DNA of 64,000 nt from Ch67 sp041395845 (GTDB taxonomy: Bacteria > Pseudomonadota > Gammaproteobacteria > Pseudomonadales > Ketobacteraceae), in contig JAWKZS010000013.1 of NCBI GenBank assembly GCA_041395845.1, positions 39,655 to 103,654 on the forward strand, in the 5' to 3' direction. A model generated the notes under the pieces. That model ran no database searches and was not told the origin of the DNA. It saw only the letters and a program-made list of their open reading frames with translations. Each line of letters starts with the position of its first letter. Positions within the stretch are counted from its first letter, which is position 1. This document shows, in pieces, positions 8,610 to 17,701 of this stretch. A program made the position numbers and the translations under genes.

Positions 8610-11600
8610 ATGACCCAAACCACCATTCTGGTCGCCAATCGCGGTGAAATCGCTGTTCGCATTCTGCAGGCCGTGGCGGAGCTCGGTTGGCGTTCGGTTG
8701 CCGTCTACGCCGAGGACGATCACAACGCCCTGCATCTGAGCGAAGCCGATAGTGCGGTGGCGCTGCGGGGCACTGGTCCGGCGGCCTATCTTGATGGTGC
8801 ACAGATTCTGCAGGTAGCGCAGCAACATCAGTGTGTCGCCATCCATCCAGGGTATGGATTCCTCAGTGAAAATGCCGGCTTTGCCCGGATGGCGGAACAG
8901 GCAGGCGTGACCTTTGTCGGCCCCGCTGCAGATGTGCTCAGTCTGTTCGGTGACAAGGCCCGTGCCCGTGCGCTGGCGCAACAGTGCGAGGTGCCCGTGC
9001 TGGCGGGGCTGGATCATGCGGTGACGGTGCAGGAGGCCGAAGCCTTCTTCGATCAATTGCCGGCAGGCAGTGCGCTGGTGATCAAGGCCGTGGCGGGCGG
9101 TGGTGGTCGCGGCATGCGCATCGTGCAGCAGCGCGACGCTATCGCGGAGGCTTATCAGCGCTGCCAGTCCGAAGCCCAGGCGGCCTTCGGTGATGGCGCG
9201 CTGTATGTGGAACAGTGCGCACCCCAGGCCCGCCATATCGAAGTGCAGATCATCGGTGATGGTGACACGGTGGTGCATGTCCACGAACGGGAATGCACGC
9301 TGCAGCGTCGACACCAGAAGCTGATCGAAATCGCGCCCAGTCCCACACTCACGCCCGCGCTGCGGGAACAGATCACCCAGGCCGCTGTGCGCATGGCGCA
9401 ACAGGTGGGCTATCGCGGCTTGGGCACGTTCGAATTTCTGGTATTCGAGCAGGACGGCGCGGATCGGTTTGTGTTTATCGAAGCCAATCCGCGTCTGCAG
9501 GTGGAGCACACGGTGACAGAAGCGGTGAGTGGACTCGACCTGGTGCAGATCCAGTTGCAACTGGCGCTGGGTGCATCGCTGGCGGATCTACAGCTGCAAC
9601 AGCACCGCATTCCAGCACCGCAGGGCTTTGCCATTCAGGCCCGCATCAACATGGAAACCCTGCAGGCCGATGGCAGCATCAAGCCCGGTGGTGGCTGCCT
9701 GCGGATGTTCGATCTGCCAGGTGGCCCCGGTGTGCGGGTGGACAGTTGCGGCTACACCGGTTATCACACCAATCCCCGCTACGATTCCCTGCTGGCCAAA
9801 CTGATTGTGCACAGTCGCAGCGCGGAGTTTGCGGTGGCGCTGACCAAAGCCAGCCGCGCACTGGAAGAATGTCGTATCGACGGCGTGCCGACCAACCTTG
9901 CATTGCTGCACAATCTGCTCACCCATCCTGCGCTGCGCCAGCATCAGGTCCACACGCGCTTTGTCGATGAGCATCTGGCGACGCTGCTGGGCGGCACCAT
10001 GCCCCACCGTTATCCCGCTGATAGCGGCGCAACAACGGTGGCAGAGAACACCCCTACCGCACTGGAGAACGCGCTCAACGCACCCATGCAGGGCACCATT
10101 GTCAGCGTTGAGGTTGTGGCGGGCGACACGGTGCGCAAAGGCCAGACCCTGCTGATCATGGACGCGATGAAAATGGAGCACGTCATCAGCGCGCCCCGCA
10201 GCGGTGTGGTGCAGACATTGCTGGTGGGCAAAGGCGACGCAGTATTTGAACAGCAGCCGCTGCTGCAATGGCTGCCGTCCGACGACGATTCCCACGAGGA
10301 AACCCAAACCCGGCAGATCGACCCGGACTGGATTCGCCCGGACCTGCAGGAAGCCATCGCCCGCCATGCCTATGGTCTGGATGAAAACCGGCCCGCCGCA
10401 GTGGCCAAACGCCGCAAGACCGGTCAGCGCACCGCGCGGGAAAATATTGCCGACCTGTGTGACGACGACAGCTTTATCGAATACGGCGCCCTGGTGATTG
10501 CGGCGCAACGGCGCCGGCGCAGCCTGCAGGATCTGCTGGAAAACACGCCGGGCGACGGCATGGTGGCGGGCATCGGCCGGGTCAACAGTGCCTGGTTTGG
10601 CGAGCGCAGCCAGTGCGTGATGATGACCTACGACTACACCGTACTGGCGGGCACTCAAGGCATCCAGAATCATCACAAAAAAGATCGCCTGTTCGAGCTG
10701 GCCGAGAAATGGCGCATTCCGCTGGTGCTGTTCAGCGAAGGCGGTGGTGGTCGCCCCGGCGATACCGATGGCCTGGGATCGTCGGCGAGTCTGGACTGTC
10801 TGGCGTTTTATTATTTCGCAAAACTGTCGGGGCTGGTGCCGCTGGTGGGGATTGCCTCCGGACGCAATTTTGCCGGCAACGCGGCGCTACTGGGTTGCTG
10901 CGACGTGGTGATCGCCACGCGCAACGCCAACATCGGCATGGGCGGGCCGGCAATGATCGAAGGCGGCGGCCTCGGCGTGTATCCCCCGGAAGCCGTTGGC
11001 CCGACGACGGTGCAATATCCCAACGGCGTGATCGATGTGCTGGTGGATGACGAAGCGCAAGCGGTACAGGTTGCCAAACAGTATCTGGGCTATTTCCAGG
11101 GGTCACTGGCGGATTGGCAGGCACCGGATCAGCGTCTGCTGCGTCAGCTGATTCCGGAAAACCGGCTGCGGGTGTACGACGTGCGCACGGTGATCCACGG
11201 GCTGGCGGATTGCGATTCGGTGCTGGAACTGCGCGCCGGTTTTGCACCCGGCATGATCACTGCGCTGGCCCGCTTTGAAGGTCGCCCGGTGGGCATCATT
11301 GCCAATAATCCGCAGCATCTGGCCGGCGCGGTGGATGCACCGGGTGCCGACAAGGCGGCGCGCTTCATGCAGCTGTGCGATGCCTTTGATATTCCGCTGC
11401 TGTTCCTGTGTGACACGCCGGGCATCATGGTGGGGCCGGAAGTGGAAAAGACCGCATTGGTGCGCCACGCCGCGCGCATGTTTGTCACGGCGGCAAGTCT
11501 GAGCGTGCCGTTCTTCACCATCGTGTTGCGCAAGGCTTACGGCCTCGGTGCCATGACCATGGCCGGTGGCACCCTGAAAGCACCGTTGTTCACCGTGTCA

Positions 11601-11888
11601 TGGCCGACGGGCGAATTCGGTGCGATGGGCCTGGAAGGCGCGGTGAAACTCGGCTTCAAAAAAGAACTGGATGCGATCACCGATCCTGTCGCACGGGAGC
11701 AGGCCTATCAGACCATGGTGGCGGAAATGTACGAACGCGGCAAAGCGGTGAATACGGCGACGTTCTTTGAATTCGATGACGTGATCGATCCGGCGGATTC
11801 GCGCAAATGGATCATGACCGCACTGCGCACCGCACCAGCGCCGCAGCCGCGGGTCGGCAAGAAGCGCCCCTGCATCGATACCTGGTAA
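8610..11888 (+). CDS. Single-chain acyl-CoA carboxylase (biotin carboxylase + biotinyl + carboxyltransferase)
   Basis: A 1092-residue protein with all parts of a biotin-dependent carboxylase. Residues 1 to about 455 are biotin carboxylase (VANRGEIAVRIL at the N-terminus, KAVAGGGGRGMRIV glycine loop, FIEANPRLQVEHTVTE). A biotinyl domain follows with MDAMKMEH, where Lys521 is the biotin site. From about 570 to the end come the two carboxyltransferase subdomains (GRNFAGNAALLGCCDVVI; FLCDTPGIMVGPEVEK). The order matches single-chain long-chain acyl-CoA carboxylases; acetyl- or propionyl-CoA are also possible. The standalone accB/accC genes at 58-60 kb supply fatty acid synthesis, so this is a second, probably catabolic or specialised enzyme. 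A weak AGAGG lies 12 bases before the start. Confidence 0.9.
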   Translation: MTQTTILVANRGEIAVRILQAVAELGWRSVAVYAEDDHNALHLSEADSAVALRGTGPAAYLDGAQILQVAQQHQCVAIHPGYGFLSENAGFARMAEQAGVTFVGPAADVLSLFGDKARARALAQQCEVPVLAGLDHAVTVQEAEAFFDQLPAGSALVIKAVAGGGGRGMRIVQQRDAIAEAYQRCQSEAQAAFGDGALYVEQCAPQARHIEVQIIGDGDTVVHVHERECTLQRRHQKLIEIAPSPTLTPALREQITQAAVRMAQQVGYRGLGTFEFLVFEQDGADRFVFIEANPRLQVEHTVTEAVSGLDLVQIQLQLALGASLADLQLQQHRIPAPQGFAIQARINMETLQADGSIKPGGGCLRMFDLPGGPGVRVDSCGYTGYHTNPRYDSLLAKLIVHSRSAEFAVALTKASRALEECRIDGVPTNLALLHNLLTHPALRQHQVHTRFVDEHLATLLGGTMPHRYPADSGATTVAENTPTALENALNAPMQGTIVSVEVVAGDTVRKGQTLLIMDAMKMEHVISAPRSGVVQTLLVGKGDAVFEQQPLLQWLPSDDDSHEETQTRQIDPDWIRPDLQEAIARHAYGLDENRPAAVAKRRKTGQRTARENIADLCDDDSFIEYGALVIAAQRRRRSLQDLLENTPGDGMVAGIGRVNSAWFGERSQCVMMTYDYTVLAGTQGIQNHHKKDRLFELAEKWRIPLVLFSEGGGGRPGDTDGLGSSASLDCLAFYYFAKLSGLVPLVGIASGRNFAGNAALLGCCDVVIATRNANIGMGGPAMIEGGGLGVYPPEAVGPTTVQYPNGVIDVLVDDEAQAVQVAKQYLGYFQGSLADWQAPDQRLLRQLIPENRLRVYDVRTVIHGLADCDSVLELRAGFAPGMITALARFEGRPVGIIANNPQHLAGAVDAPGADKAARFMQLCDAFDIPLLFLCDTPGIMVGPEVEKTALVRHAARMFVTAASLSVPFFTIVLRKAYGLGAMTMAGGTLKAPLFTVSWPTGEFGAMGLEGAVKLGFKKELDAITDPVAREQAYQTMVAEMYERGKAVNTATFFEFDDVIDPADSRKWIMTALRTAPAPQPRVGKKRPCIDTW

Positions 11889-11916
11889 TCCGCGCGACGC
11901 TGGCAAGCCGCTCGCG

Positions 11917-12723
11917 TTACAGCAGCGGCTTCAGATCCCGCAGATAATTCTGGATGCGCAAAGTATTGGAAGGGCCTAGTCGCCACAGCATTTTTTCCAC
12001 GGCGCTGGCCTTTTCCATCTGCGGATCGGCATAGGTGAATTTCAAGACACCGGCCTTCAGTTCGATCATGCCGGTGCGCGGACGGATGGCGAGGATACGG
12101 TCGATGGCCGTGTGCAGGCGTTCATCGAAATCGGCGCCGTTGCCCAGTTCGTCCTGCGCCTGTTGCAGCAGCGGTTGCCAGGCGGCGTAATGCCGTGCTA
12201 CCCGTGATGGCGGCATCCGGGTCAGCGCCTTGATCAGGGTAGTGGTGCGGCCGTAATTGGCGCGATCCAGCCACAGGCTGCCGTCTTTTTCCTGCGCCTT
12301 GAAAGCGGGAAGAGGATATTCCAGCGGACGATCCTTTACCGGCACTTTTCCATCGGCAAGCGCATTTACCAGCACCACCCATTTTCGCACCTGCTCTTGC
12401 GGCAGCAACCAGGCGACCACATCTGCACTGAGCTCGTTGACGGCGTCCAGCACGACGCTGTCGCTCCCATCCAGGGTTGTCGGTGGGGCGACCAGATCAT
12501 CATCCGCCGTTGCAGGCATAACGGCTTGCGGCGTGGGCGTGGCGGTCAGCGGGGCATCGTCCTGCAGCACCGGGTGACGATCAACGGTGGAGGGCGCTGT
12601 CGGCTGTCTGATCGCCGGCGTGGCGGGCGGTGTGGCATCGGGCAGATCGCGAGGCATGAACAGCCAGTAAGCGGCGCACGCAAGAATGACGACCAGCAGT
12701 GCAGTGGCGAGGGGCTTTTGCAT
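11917..12723 (-). CDS. DUF3014 family membrane-anchored protein
   Basis: A 268-residue protein with one N-terminal transmembrane helix (ATALLVVILACAAYWLF), a Pro/Ala/Thr-rich linker of about 70 residues and a C-terminal soluble domain (WLLPQEQVRKWVVLVNALADG, WQPLLQQAQDELG, then NTLRIQNYLRDL) resembling DUF3014. Topology suggests a periplasmic domain on a flexible tether. The family has no known function. I chose the ATG at 12723, directly before the helix; an upstream ATG at 12762 lacks a ribosome site. Confidence 0.7.
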   Translation of the reverse strand: MQKPLATALLVVILACAAYWLFMPRDLPDATPPATPAIRQPTAPSTVDRHPVLQDDAPLTATPTPQAVMPATADDDLVAPPTTLDGSDSVVLDAVNELSADVVAWLLPQEQVRKWVVLVNALADGKVPVKDRPLEYPLPAFKAQEKDGSLWLDRANYGRTTTLIKALTRMPPSRVARHYAAWQPLLQQAQDELGNGADFDERLHTAIDRILAIRPRTGMIELKAGVLKFTYADPQMEKASAVEKMLWRLGPSNTLRIQNYLRDLKPLL

Positions 12724-12869
12724 GAGGAGTTCCGTACTGACAGCGGATTCAGTTCGCATCATAACGAACCGTGCGCTGCTTCAGCAAACGGCGTTTCCCT
12801 GCTGCCGGAATTTCGTCAACCTGTGATACGCTTGGCGGCCCAACAAGGAATCACCAGTGGGAGTGGTGT

Positions 12870-13499
12870 ATGAAGTTGTCGTTAGGCCGCAGGCTGGCCG
12901 CAGGAGTCGTGATCATGAGTATGATGCTGGGTGGATCGGCGCTGGCCGCTGATCTGGAGTGGACGCTGAAAAAAGAGCGTGACGGCATTCGCGCTTACAC
13001 TGCAAAGCTGGAGAACAATGATCATCTGGCGTTCAAGGGCGAAGCGATACTGAAAGGCCAGACCCTGGACCGCGTGATCGCAGTGATGCGCGATGTGAAC
13101 ACCCTGGATAAATGGCTGCACACCTGTTATGACCCGGAAACCGTGCAGGAAGAAGAAGGTCTGTCGCGGATTGTGTACATGAAAAATCACACCCCGACCT
13201 TCCTGGTGGCGGAGCGGGATCTGGTGTTGCGGCAGAAAATCGAACGCACGTCGCCCACCACGGCGCACGTGACCCTCACCGGCCTGCCCACGGCGGTGCC
13301 GGAAAAGAAAAGCTTCGTGCGGATTCCGTTCTTTGACGGTCAGTGGGAACTGGAGCAGACCACCGACGGCGTGCGTGCGATCTATTCCGGTGTGATTGAT
13401 CCCGGTGGCGGTTTGCCCACGACCATTACCAATATGATGGTCATTGATACACCGTTCGAAACCCTGAAAAAACTCAACGCGTTTCTCCAGCGTTCCTGA
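12870..13499 (+). CDS. START-domain lipid-binding protein with signal peptide
   Basis: 209 residues. A signal peptide (GVVIMSMMLGGSALAAD) is followed by a START/Bet v 1-like fold: WTLKKERDGIRAYTAKLE, DRVIAVMRDVNTLDKWLH, FLVAERDLVLRQKI and TITNMMVIDTPFETLKKL. The fold binds lipids or other hydrophobic ligands; bacterial secreted members are uncharacterised. The start at 12870 has GGGAG 6 bases upstream. Divergent from the DUF3014 gene and convergent with dxs. Confidence 0.8.
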   Translation: MKLSLGRRLAAGVVIMSMMLGGSALAADLEWTLKKERDGIRAYTAKLENNDHLAFKGEAILKGQTLDRVIAVMRDVNTLDKWLHTCYDPETVQEEEGLSRIVYMKNHTPTFLVAERDLVLRQKIERTSPTTAHVTLTGLPTAVPEKKSFVRIPFFDGQWELEQTTDGVRAIYSGVIDPGGGLPTTITNMMVIDTPFETLKKLNAFLQRS

Positions 13500-13507
13500 T
13501 CCGGCAG

Positions 13508-13535
13508 AGCGGTGTGACGGTTGCGTTACACCGCT
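13508..13535. terminator. Possible bidirectional hairpin between START gene and dxs
   Basis: AGCGGTGT and ACACCGCT form an 8-bp stem around a 12-base loop that contains the dxs stop codon. There is no T run on either side, so termination is uncertain. Confidence 0.3.
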
Positions 13536-15445
13536 GTCTGGCTCAGTTTGCCCTGTTCCAGATCCTTGAGCCGGGTCTGGATGGCGCCGGCGATACCATC
13601 GGCATCGAGTCCGCAGGCTTCCAGCATTTCTGCCGGCTTGGCATGGTCGATGTAGCGGTCGGGGATACCCAGATTCAGCATCGGCATCACCACATTGCGT
13701 TGCGCCAGCAATTCATTCACCGCTGAACCTGCGCCACCCATGATGGCATTTTCTTCCACGGTGACCAGCAGATCGTGCGCAGCTGCCAGATCCAGAATCA
13801 GGGCTTCGTCGATCGGTTTCACAAAGCGCATGTCAACAACCGTGGCACCGATGACTTTACCTACTTCACGGCAGGCGGCCAGCACCGGGCCAAACGCCAG
13901 GATCGCAACGCCTTTGCCGTCCTGCACCACGCGACCCTTGCCCAGGGGCAGCGCCGTCATCTTCTGTTCGATGGGGGTGCCGGGGCCGGTGCCACGGGGA
14001 TAACGGATCGCCGCCGGGCCGCGATACTGGTAGCCGGTGTACAGCATCTGCCGGCACTCATTTTCATCGGACGGCGTCATCACCACCATGTTGGGAATGC
14101 AGCGCAGATAGGAAATATCGTAGGCGCCCGCATGGGTGGGGCCATCTTCGCCCACCAGGCCTGCGCGGTCGATGCCGAAGGTGACATCGAGATTCTGCAG
14201 CGCGACATCGTGGATCAGCTGGTCGTAGGCCCGCTGCAGGAAGGTGGAATAGATCGCCACCACCGGCTTCTGGCCTTCACAGGCAAGTCCAGCCGCGAGC
14301 GTCACCGCATGCTGCTCGGCGATGGCCACATCGTAATACTGGTCAGGATAGCGGCGCGAGAAGTCCACCATGCCGGAGCCTTCACGCATGGCGGGAGTAA
14401 TGCCCACCAGACGCGGATCCTGTTCTGCCATGTCGCACAGCCACTGGCCAAAGATGTCGCTGTACTTGGGCGCAGCCGGTGCCGGTTTGGTCTTGGCGGT
14501 GGCGACCGGCGGCTTGGGCTCGATCTTGGACAGGGCGTGGTAGCCGATCGGGTCTTTTTCGGCCGGGCGGTAACCGCGGCCTTTCTGGGTGATCACGTGC
14601 AGCAGGTGGGGGCCGGGAATGTCCCGCAGCTTGCCCAGGTAGGTCACCAGCTTGTCGATGTTGTGGCCGTCGATGGGGCCGATGTAATTGAGGCCCAGCT
14701 CTTCGAACAGGGTGCCGGGGGACACCATGCCTTTCATGTGTTCTTCGGTGCGACGTACGAATTCCATCGCCGCGGGGATGTTTTCCAGGACCTTCTTGCC
14801 GCCTTCCCGCAGGGCGTTGTAGGTGCGGCTGGCCCAGACCCGGGACAGGTAGTTGGACAGACCGCCGACGTTTTCCGAAATCGACATTTCGTTGTCGTTC
14901 AGGATGATCAGCATGTCGGCCTTGCAGTGGCTGGCATGGTTGATCGCCTCGAACGCCATGCCGGCAGTCATCGCGCCATCACCGATGATGGCAACGGCCT
15001 TGTTCGGCTTGCCCTGCTTTTCGAACGCCAGCGCCATGCCCAGGGCGGCGCTGATCGAGGTGCTGGAATGCCCAACCCCGAAGGTGTCAAATTCACTTTC
15101 GCAGCGCTTGGGGAAGCCGGCGATGCCATCCTTCTGGCGCAGGCTCAGCATCCGGTCGCGGCGCCCGGTGAGGATCTTGTGGGGGTAGGTCTGATGACCC
15201 ACGTCCCACACCAGACGGTCGTCCGGCGTATTGAAGACATAGTGCAGCGCGATAGTGAGTTCGACCACGCCCAGTCCCGCCCCGAAATGGCCCCCGGTCT
15301 TGCCCACGGCATACATCATGAACGCGCGCAACTCTTCCGCCAGTTGCGGCAGCAGCTGCTGGTCCATCGCCCGCAATTGTTCCGGACGGTTGATCATGTC
15401 CAGCAGCGGTGTATGGGGACGGGTTAGCGGGATCTCTGTAAACAT
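13526..15445 (-). CDS. dxs: 1-deoxy-D-xylulose-5-phosphate synthase
   Basis: First enzyme of the MEP isoprenoid pathway: joins pyruvate and glyceraldehyde 3-phosphate with thiamine diphosphate. 639 residues (E. coli 620). Signatures include VGHQTYPHKILTGRR, the ThDP/Mg motif GDGAMTAGMAFEAINH with LNDNEMSIS, and in the pyrimidine-binding domain IAEQHAVTLAAGLA and GIDRAGLVGEDGPTHAG. AAGG lies 8 bases before the start. Last gene of xseB-ispA-dxs, about 150 bases after ispA, so the product feeds the prenyl-diphosphate synthase encoded beside it. Confidence 0.97.
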   Translation of the reverse strand: MFTEIPLTRPHTPLLDMINRPEQLRAMDQQLLPQLAEELRAFMMYAVGKTGGHFGAGLGVVELTIALHYVFNTPDDRLVWDVGHQTYPHKILTGRRDRMLSLRQKDGIAGFPKRCESEFDTFGVGHSSTSISAALGMALAFEKQGKPNKAVAIIGDGAMTAGMAFEAINHASHCKADMLIILNDNEMSISENVGGLSNYLSRVWASRTYNALREGGKKVLENIPAAMEFVRRTEEHMKGMVSPGTLFEELGLNYIGPIDGHNIDKLVTYLGKLRDIPGPHLLHVITQKGRGYRPAEKDPIGYHALSKIEPKPPVATAKTKPAPAAPKYSDIFGQWLCDMAEQDPRLVGITPAMREGSGMVDFSRRYPDQYYDVAIAEQHAVTLAAGLACEGQKPVVAIYSTFLQRAYDQLIHDVALQNLDVTFGIDRAGLVGEDGPTHAGAYDISYLRCIPNMVVMTPSDENECRQMLYTGYQYRGPAAIRYPRGTGPGTPIEQKMTALPLGKGRVVQDGKGVAILAFGPVLAACREVGKVIGATVVDMRFVKPIDEALILDLAAAHDLLVTVEENAIMGGAGSAVNELLAQRNVVMPMLNLGIPDRYIDHAKPAEMLEACGLDADGIAGAIQTRLKDLEQGKLSQTAV

Positions 15446-15595
15446 TCAGTGGCCTTGGATTCGGGGCGGTTCAGCCGTTGGATCTCGTCGAGCATTCTGC
15501 AAGCAATAAGGCGGCCATTATAAGTGGAGTCCGCCGCTATCACACCTTTTGCTGACCATGGGCGCCAAAAAAGTTGGAACGGCCGGTCAGGTGTT

Positions 15596-16501
15596 TCAGT
15601 GCTGCCGCGACACGATATAACGCGCCAGGGCGCGCAGGGGTTCGGCCCGCTGGTCGAAATCGGCCAGTGCCGCCTGGGCCTGGTCACACAGGGAGCGGGC
15701 CAGGGCCTGGGCGGCGTCGAGTCCCAGAATGGCTGGATACGTGGCCTTGGCCAGCGCCTGGTCGGACCCCTGCTTTTTACCCAGGGTGGCGGTGTCACCG
15801 ATCACGTCCAGCACGTCATCGTGGACCTGGAACGCCAGGCCGATGGCGTGGGCATAGGCATCAAGTGCAGCCAGCTGGCGGGTGGAGGCACCGGCAACGG
15901 TGAGGGCGCCCATGCGGACGCTGGCGCGAATCAGGCAGCCGGTCTTGTGGATGTGAATGGTTTCCAGCTGTTCCAGGGTGAGTGTCTTGCCTTCTGCAGC
16001 CAGATCCAGGGCCTGTCCGCCCGCCATGCCACGGGTACCGCTGGCGCTGGCCAGGGCCTCGATCAGTTGCAGGCGGATCTCGGCGGGCAGGGGTTTGTCG
16101 GAGCGGGCCAGCACTTCAAAGGCCAGGCATTGCAGGGCATCCCCCGCCAGAATGGCGGTGGCTTCGTCGAAGGCGATATGGCAGGTGGGCTTGCCCCGGC
16201 GTAGGTCGTCGTCGTCCATGGCGGGCAGATCGTCGTGTACCAGCGAGTAGGAATGCACCATCTCCAGGGCGGCGGCAATATCGTCTACCGTGTCCTGGGG
16301 GCCACCCAGGGCCTCCGCAGAGGCGTAGGCCAGCACCGGGCGTACCCGCTTGCCGCCGTTGAAGGTGGCGTAGGCCATGGCCTCCACCAGGCGCGGCGCC
16401 AGGCCATTCTGCTGTTTCAGCCAGTGGTCCATGCGGGCATTGACGCGGGCCTGGCAGGCGCGCTGGTAGGCATCCAGATCAAACTGCTCGGTGTGTGCCA
16501 T
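15596..16501 (-). CDS. ispA: Farnesyl diphosphate synthase (short-chain polyprenyl synthase)
   Basis: Condenses isopentenyl diphosphate with DMAPP/GPP to give farnesyl diphosphate. 301 residues (E. coli 299). The first aspartate-rich motif is LVHDDLPAMDDDDLRRGKPT and the second is FQVHDDVLDVIGD; NGGKRVRPVLAYA is the conserved substrate-binding start. The ATG at 16501 follows the xseB stop by 5 bases, so the two are translated as one operon. A longer open frame to 16612 overlaps xseB and is not needed. Confidence 0.96.
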   Translation of the reverse strand: MAHTEQFDLDAYQRACQARVNARMDHWLKQQNGLAPRLVEAMAYATFNGGKRVRPVLAYASAEALGGPQDTVDDIAAALEMVHSYSLVHDDLPAMDDDDLRRGKPTCHIAFDEATAILAGDALQCLAFEVLARSDKPLPAEIRLQLIEALASASGTRGMAGGQALDLAAEGKTLTLEQLETIHIHKTGCLIRASVRMGALTVAGASTRQLAALDAYAHAIGLAFQVHDDVLDVIGDTATLGKKQGSDQALAKATYPAILGLDAAQALARSLCDQAQAALADFDQRAEPLRALARYIVSRQH

Positions 16502-16506
16502 AGGGG

Positions 16507-16752
16507 CTATTCGGTGTCGTCTTCGTCGTGAAAGGGTTGCAGGCTGTCGTTGCCGTTCTGGCTCATCAGGATCTGCACCTTCTGTTCGGCTTCCCGCAGG
16601 GCCTGCTGGCATTCCTTGGTCAGGCGGATGCCCTGTTCGAAGGCCTCCAGGGACTTTTCCAGGGTCAGTTCGCCGCTTTCCATGCGCTCCACCAGCGCTT
16701 CGAGGGTCTGCAGGGACTGTTCAAAATCCGGGGCGGTTTTCTTTTTGGCCAT
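16507..16752 (-). CDS. xseB: Exodeoxyribonuclease VII small subunit
   Basis: 81 residues, the usual size of the small subunit that coats the large subunit XseA in this single-strand DNA exonuclease. DFEQSLQTLEALVERMESGE and LEKSLEAFEQGIRLTKECQ are the two conserved helices. The start at 16752 is chosen over the ATG at 16812 because the homology begins here. xseA is not in the window. First gene of the isoprenoid operon, an arrangement common in gammaproteobacteria. Confidence 0.95.
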   Translation of the reverse strand: MAKKKTAPDFEQSLQTLEALVERMESGELTLEKSLEAFEQGIRLTKECQQALREAEQKVQILMSQNGNDSLQPFHDEDDTE

Positions 16753-16884
16753 GATGATCTCTGCCGGCATACGAAAGGCGGGAAGTGTCGGTGATTGTGG
16801 CAGGCGGGTCAATCCGCCGTGCTTTGAGGTTGCGCCCCTGATTTTCCCGGAAACCTGTCTAGACTCAATGAGGGAAGACCTTTT

Positions 16885-16897
16885 AAGTCAATGACTT
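16885..16897. promoter_or_regulatory. Palindrome upstream of pomA
   Basis: AAGTCA-A-TGACTT is a perfect 6+1+6 inverted repeat 31 bases before the pomA start, in the xseB/pomA divergent gap. It could be an operator, but no regulator is suggested and chance is possible. Confidence 0.3.
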
Positions 16898-16928
16898 GAT
16901 CAAAATTTAGGCATTGTGGAGTCTCGGT

Positions 16929-17690
16929 GTGGATTTAGCGACCCTTATAGGCGTTATCGGCGCCATGGTTGTCATGGTCGTGGCCATGGTTCTGGGTGGC
17001 GACATCACGATCTTCGTGGATGTGCCGTCCATCTGTATCGTGTTTGGTGGGACCATCTTTGCGGTCATGGTGAAGTACAACCTGAGCCAGTTTCTGGGGG
17101 CCATGAAGATCGCCGGCAAGGCGTTCAAGACCAAGGTCATTTCGCCCGAAGAAATCATTGTTGAAGTCGTCGAGCTTGCCGACATGGCGCGCAAGGGCGG
17201 GCTGCTGTCCCTGGAAGGCAAGGAGGTCAGCAACGATTTTCTGCAGAAGGGAATCCAGCTGCTGGTGGATGGTCATGACCCTGAAGTGGTCAAGAGCATG
17301 CTGATGAAGGACCTGAAGGAAAGTCAGGCACGCCATACCCTGGGCGCAAAGATCTGGGCGCACATCGGCGATGCCGGCCCTGCCATGGGCATGATCGGAA
17401 CGCTGATCGGTCTGGTGCAGATGCTGTCGGCGATGGATGACCCCAAGGCTATCGGGCCGGCGATGGCGGTGGCGCTGCTCACGACCATGTATGGTGCCAT
17501 GCTGGCGAACATGTTCGCGCTGCCGGTGGCGGACAAGCTCGCGCTGCGTTCCGACGAAGAATCCCGCATTCAGTCCATGATCATTGATGCCCTGTTGTCG
17601 ATTCAGGCCGGTCAGAATCCGCGCGTGATCCAGGGTCTGTTGAAAACCTACCTGCCTGCGTCCAAGCGCAAGGGCGAAGGCGAAGAGTAA
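16929..17690 (+). CDS. pomA: Flagellar stator protein PomA/MotA (sodium type likely)
   Basis: Inner-membrane stator subunit that couples ion flow to flagellar rotation. 253 residues with four membrane helices: two near the N-terminus (DLATLIGVIGAMVVMV...; IVFGGTIFAVMV), a cytoplasmic loop, and two in AHIGDAGPAMGMIGTLIGLV and AMAVALLTTMYGAMLANMF, the last two lining the channel. The GTG at 16929 has GGAG 7 bases upstream and gives the MDLATLIG start typical of PomA. The ORF could be read from 16914 but without a ribosome site. Eleven bases separate it from pomB. Confidence 0.92.
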   Translation: MDLATLIGVIGAMVVMVVAMVLGGDITIFVDVPSICIVFGGTIFAVMVKYNLSQFLGAMKIAGKAFKTKVISPEEIIVEVVELADMARKGGLLSLEGKEVSNDFLQKGIQLLVDGHDPEVVKSMLMKDLKESQARHTLGAKIWAHIGDAGPAMGMIGTLIGLVQMLSAMDDPKAIGPAMAVALLTTMYGAMLANMFALPVADKLALRSDEESRIQSMIIDALLSIQAGQNPRVIQGLLKTYLPASKRKGEGEE

Positions 17691-17701
17691 GGTGAGCCGC
17701 A

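Noticed and set aside
13775..15427. 550-codon open frame on the plus strand opposite dxs
   Set aside because: It mirrors dxs codon positions, reads as a His/Gly/Asp-rich shadow with no domain and has no ribosome site.
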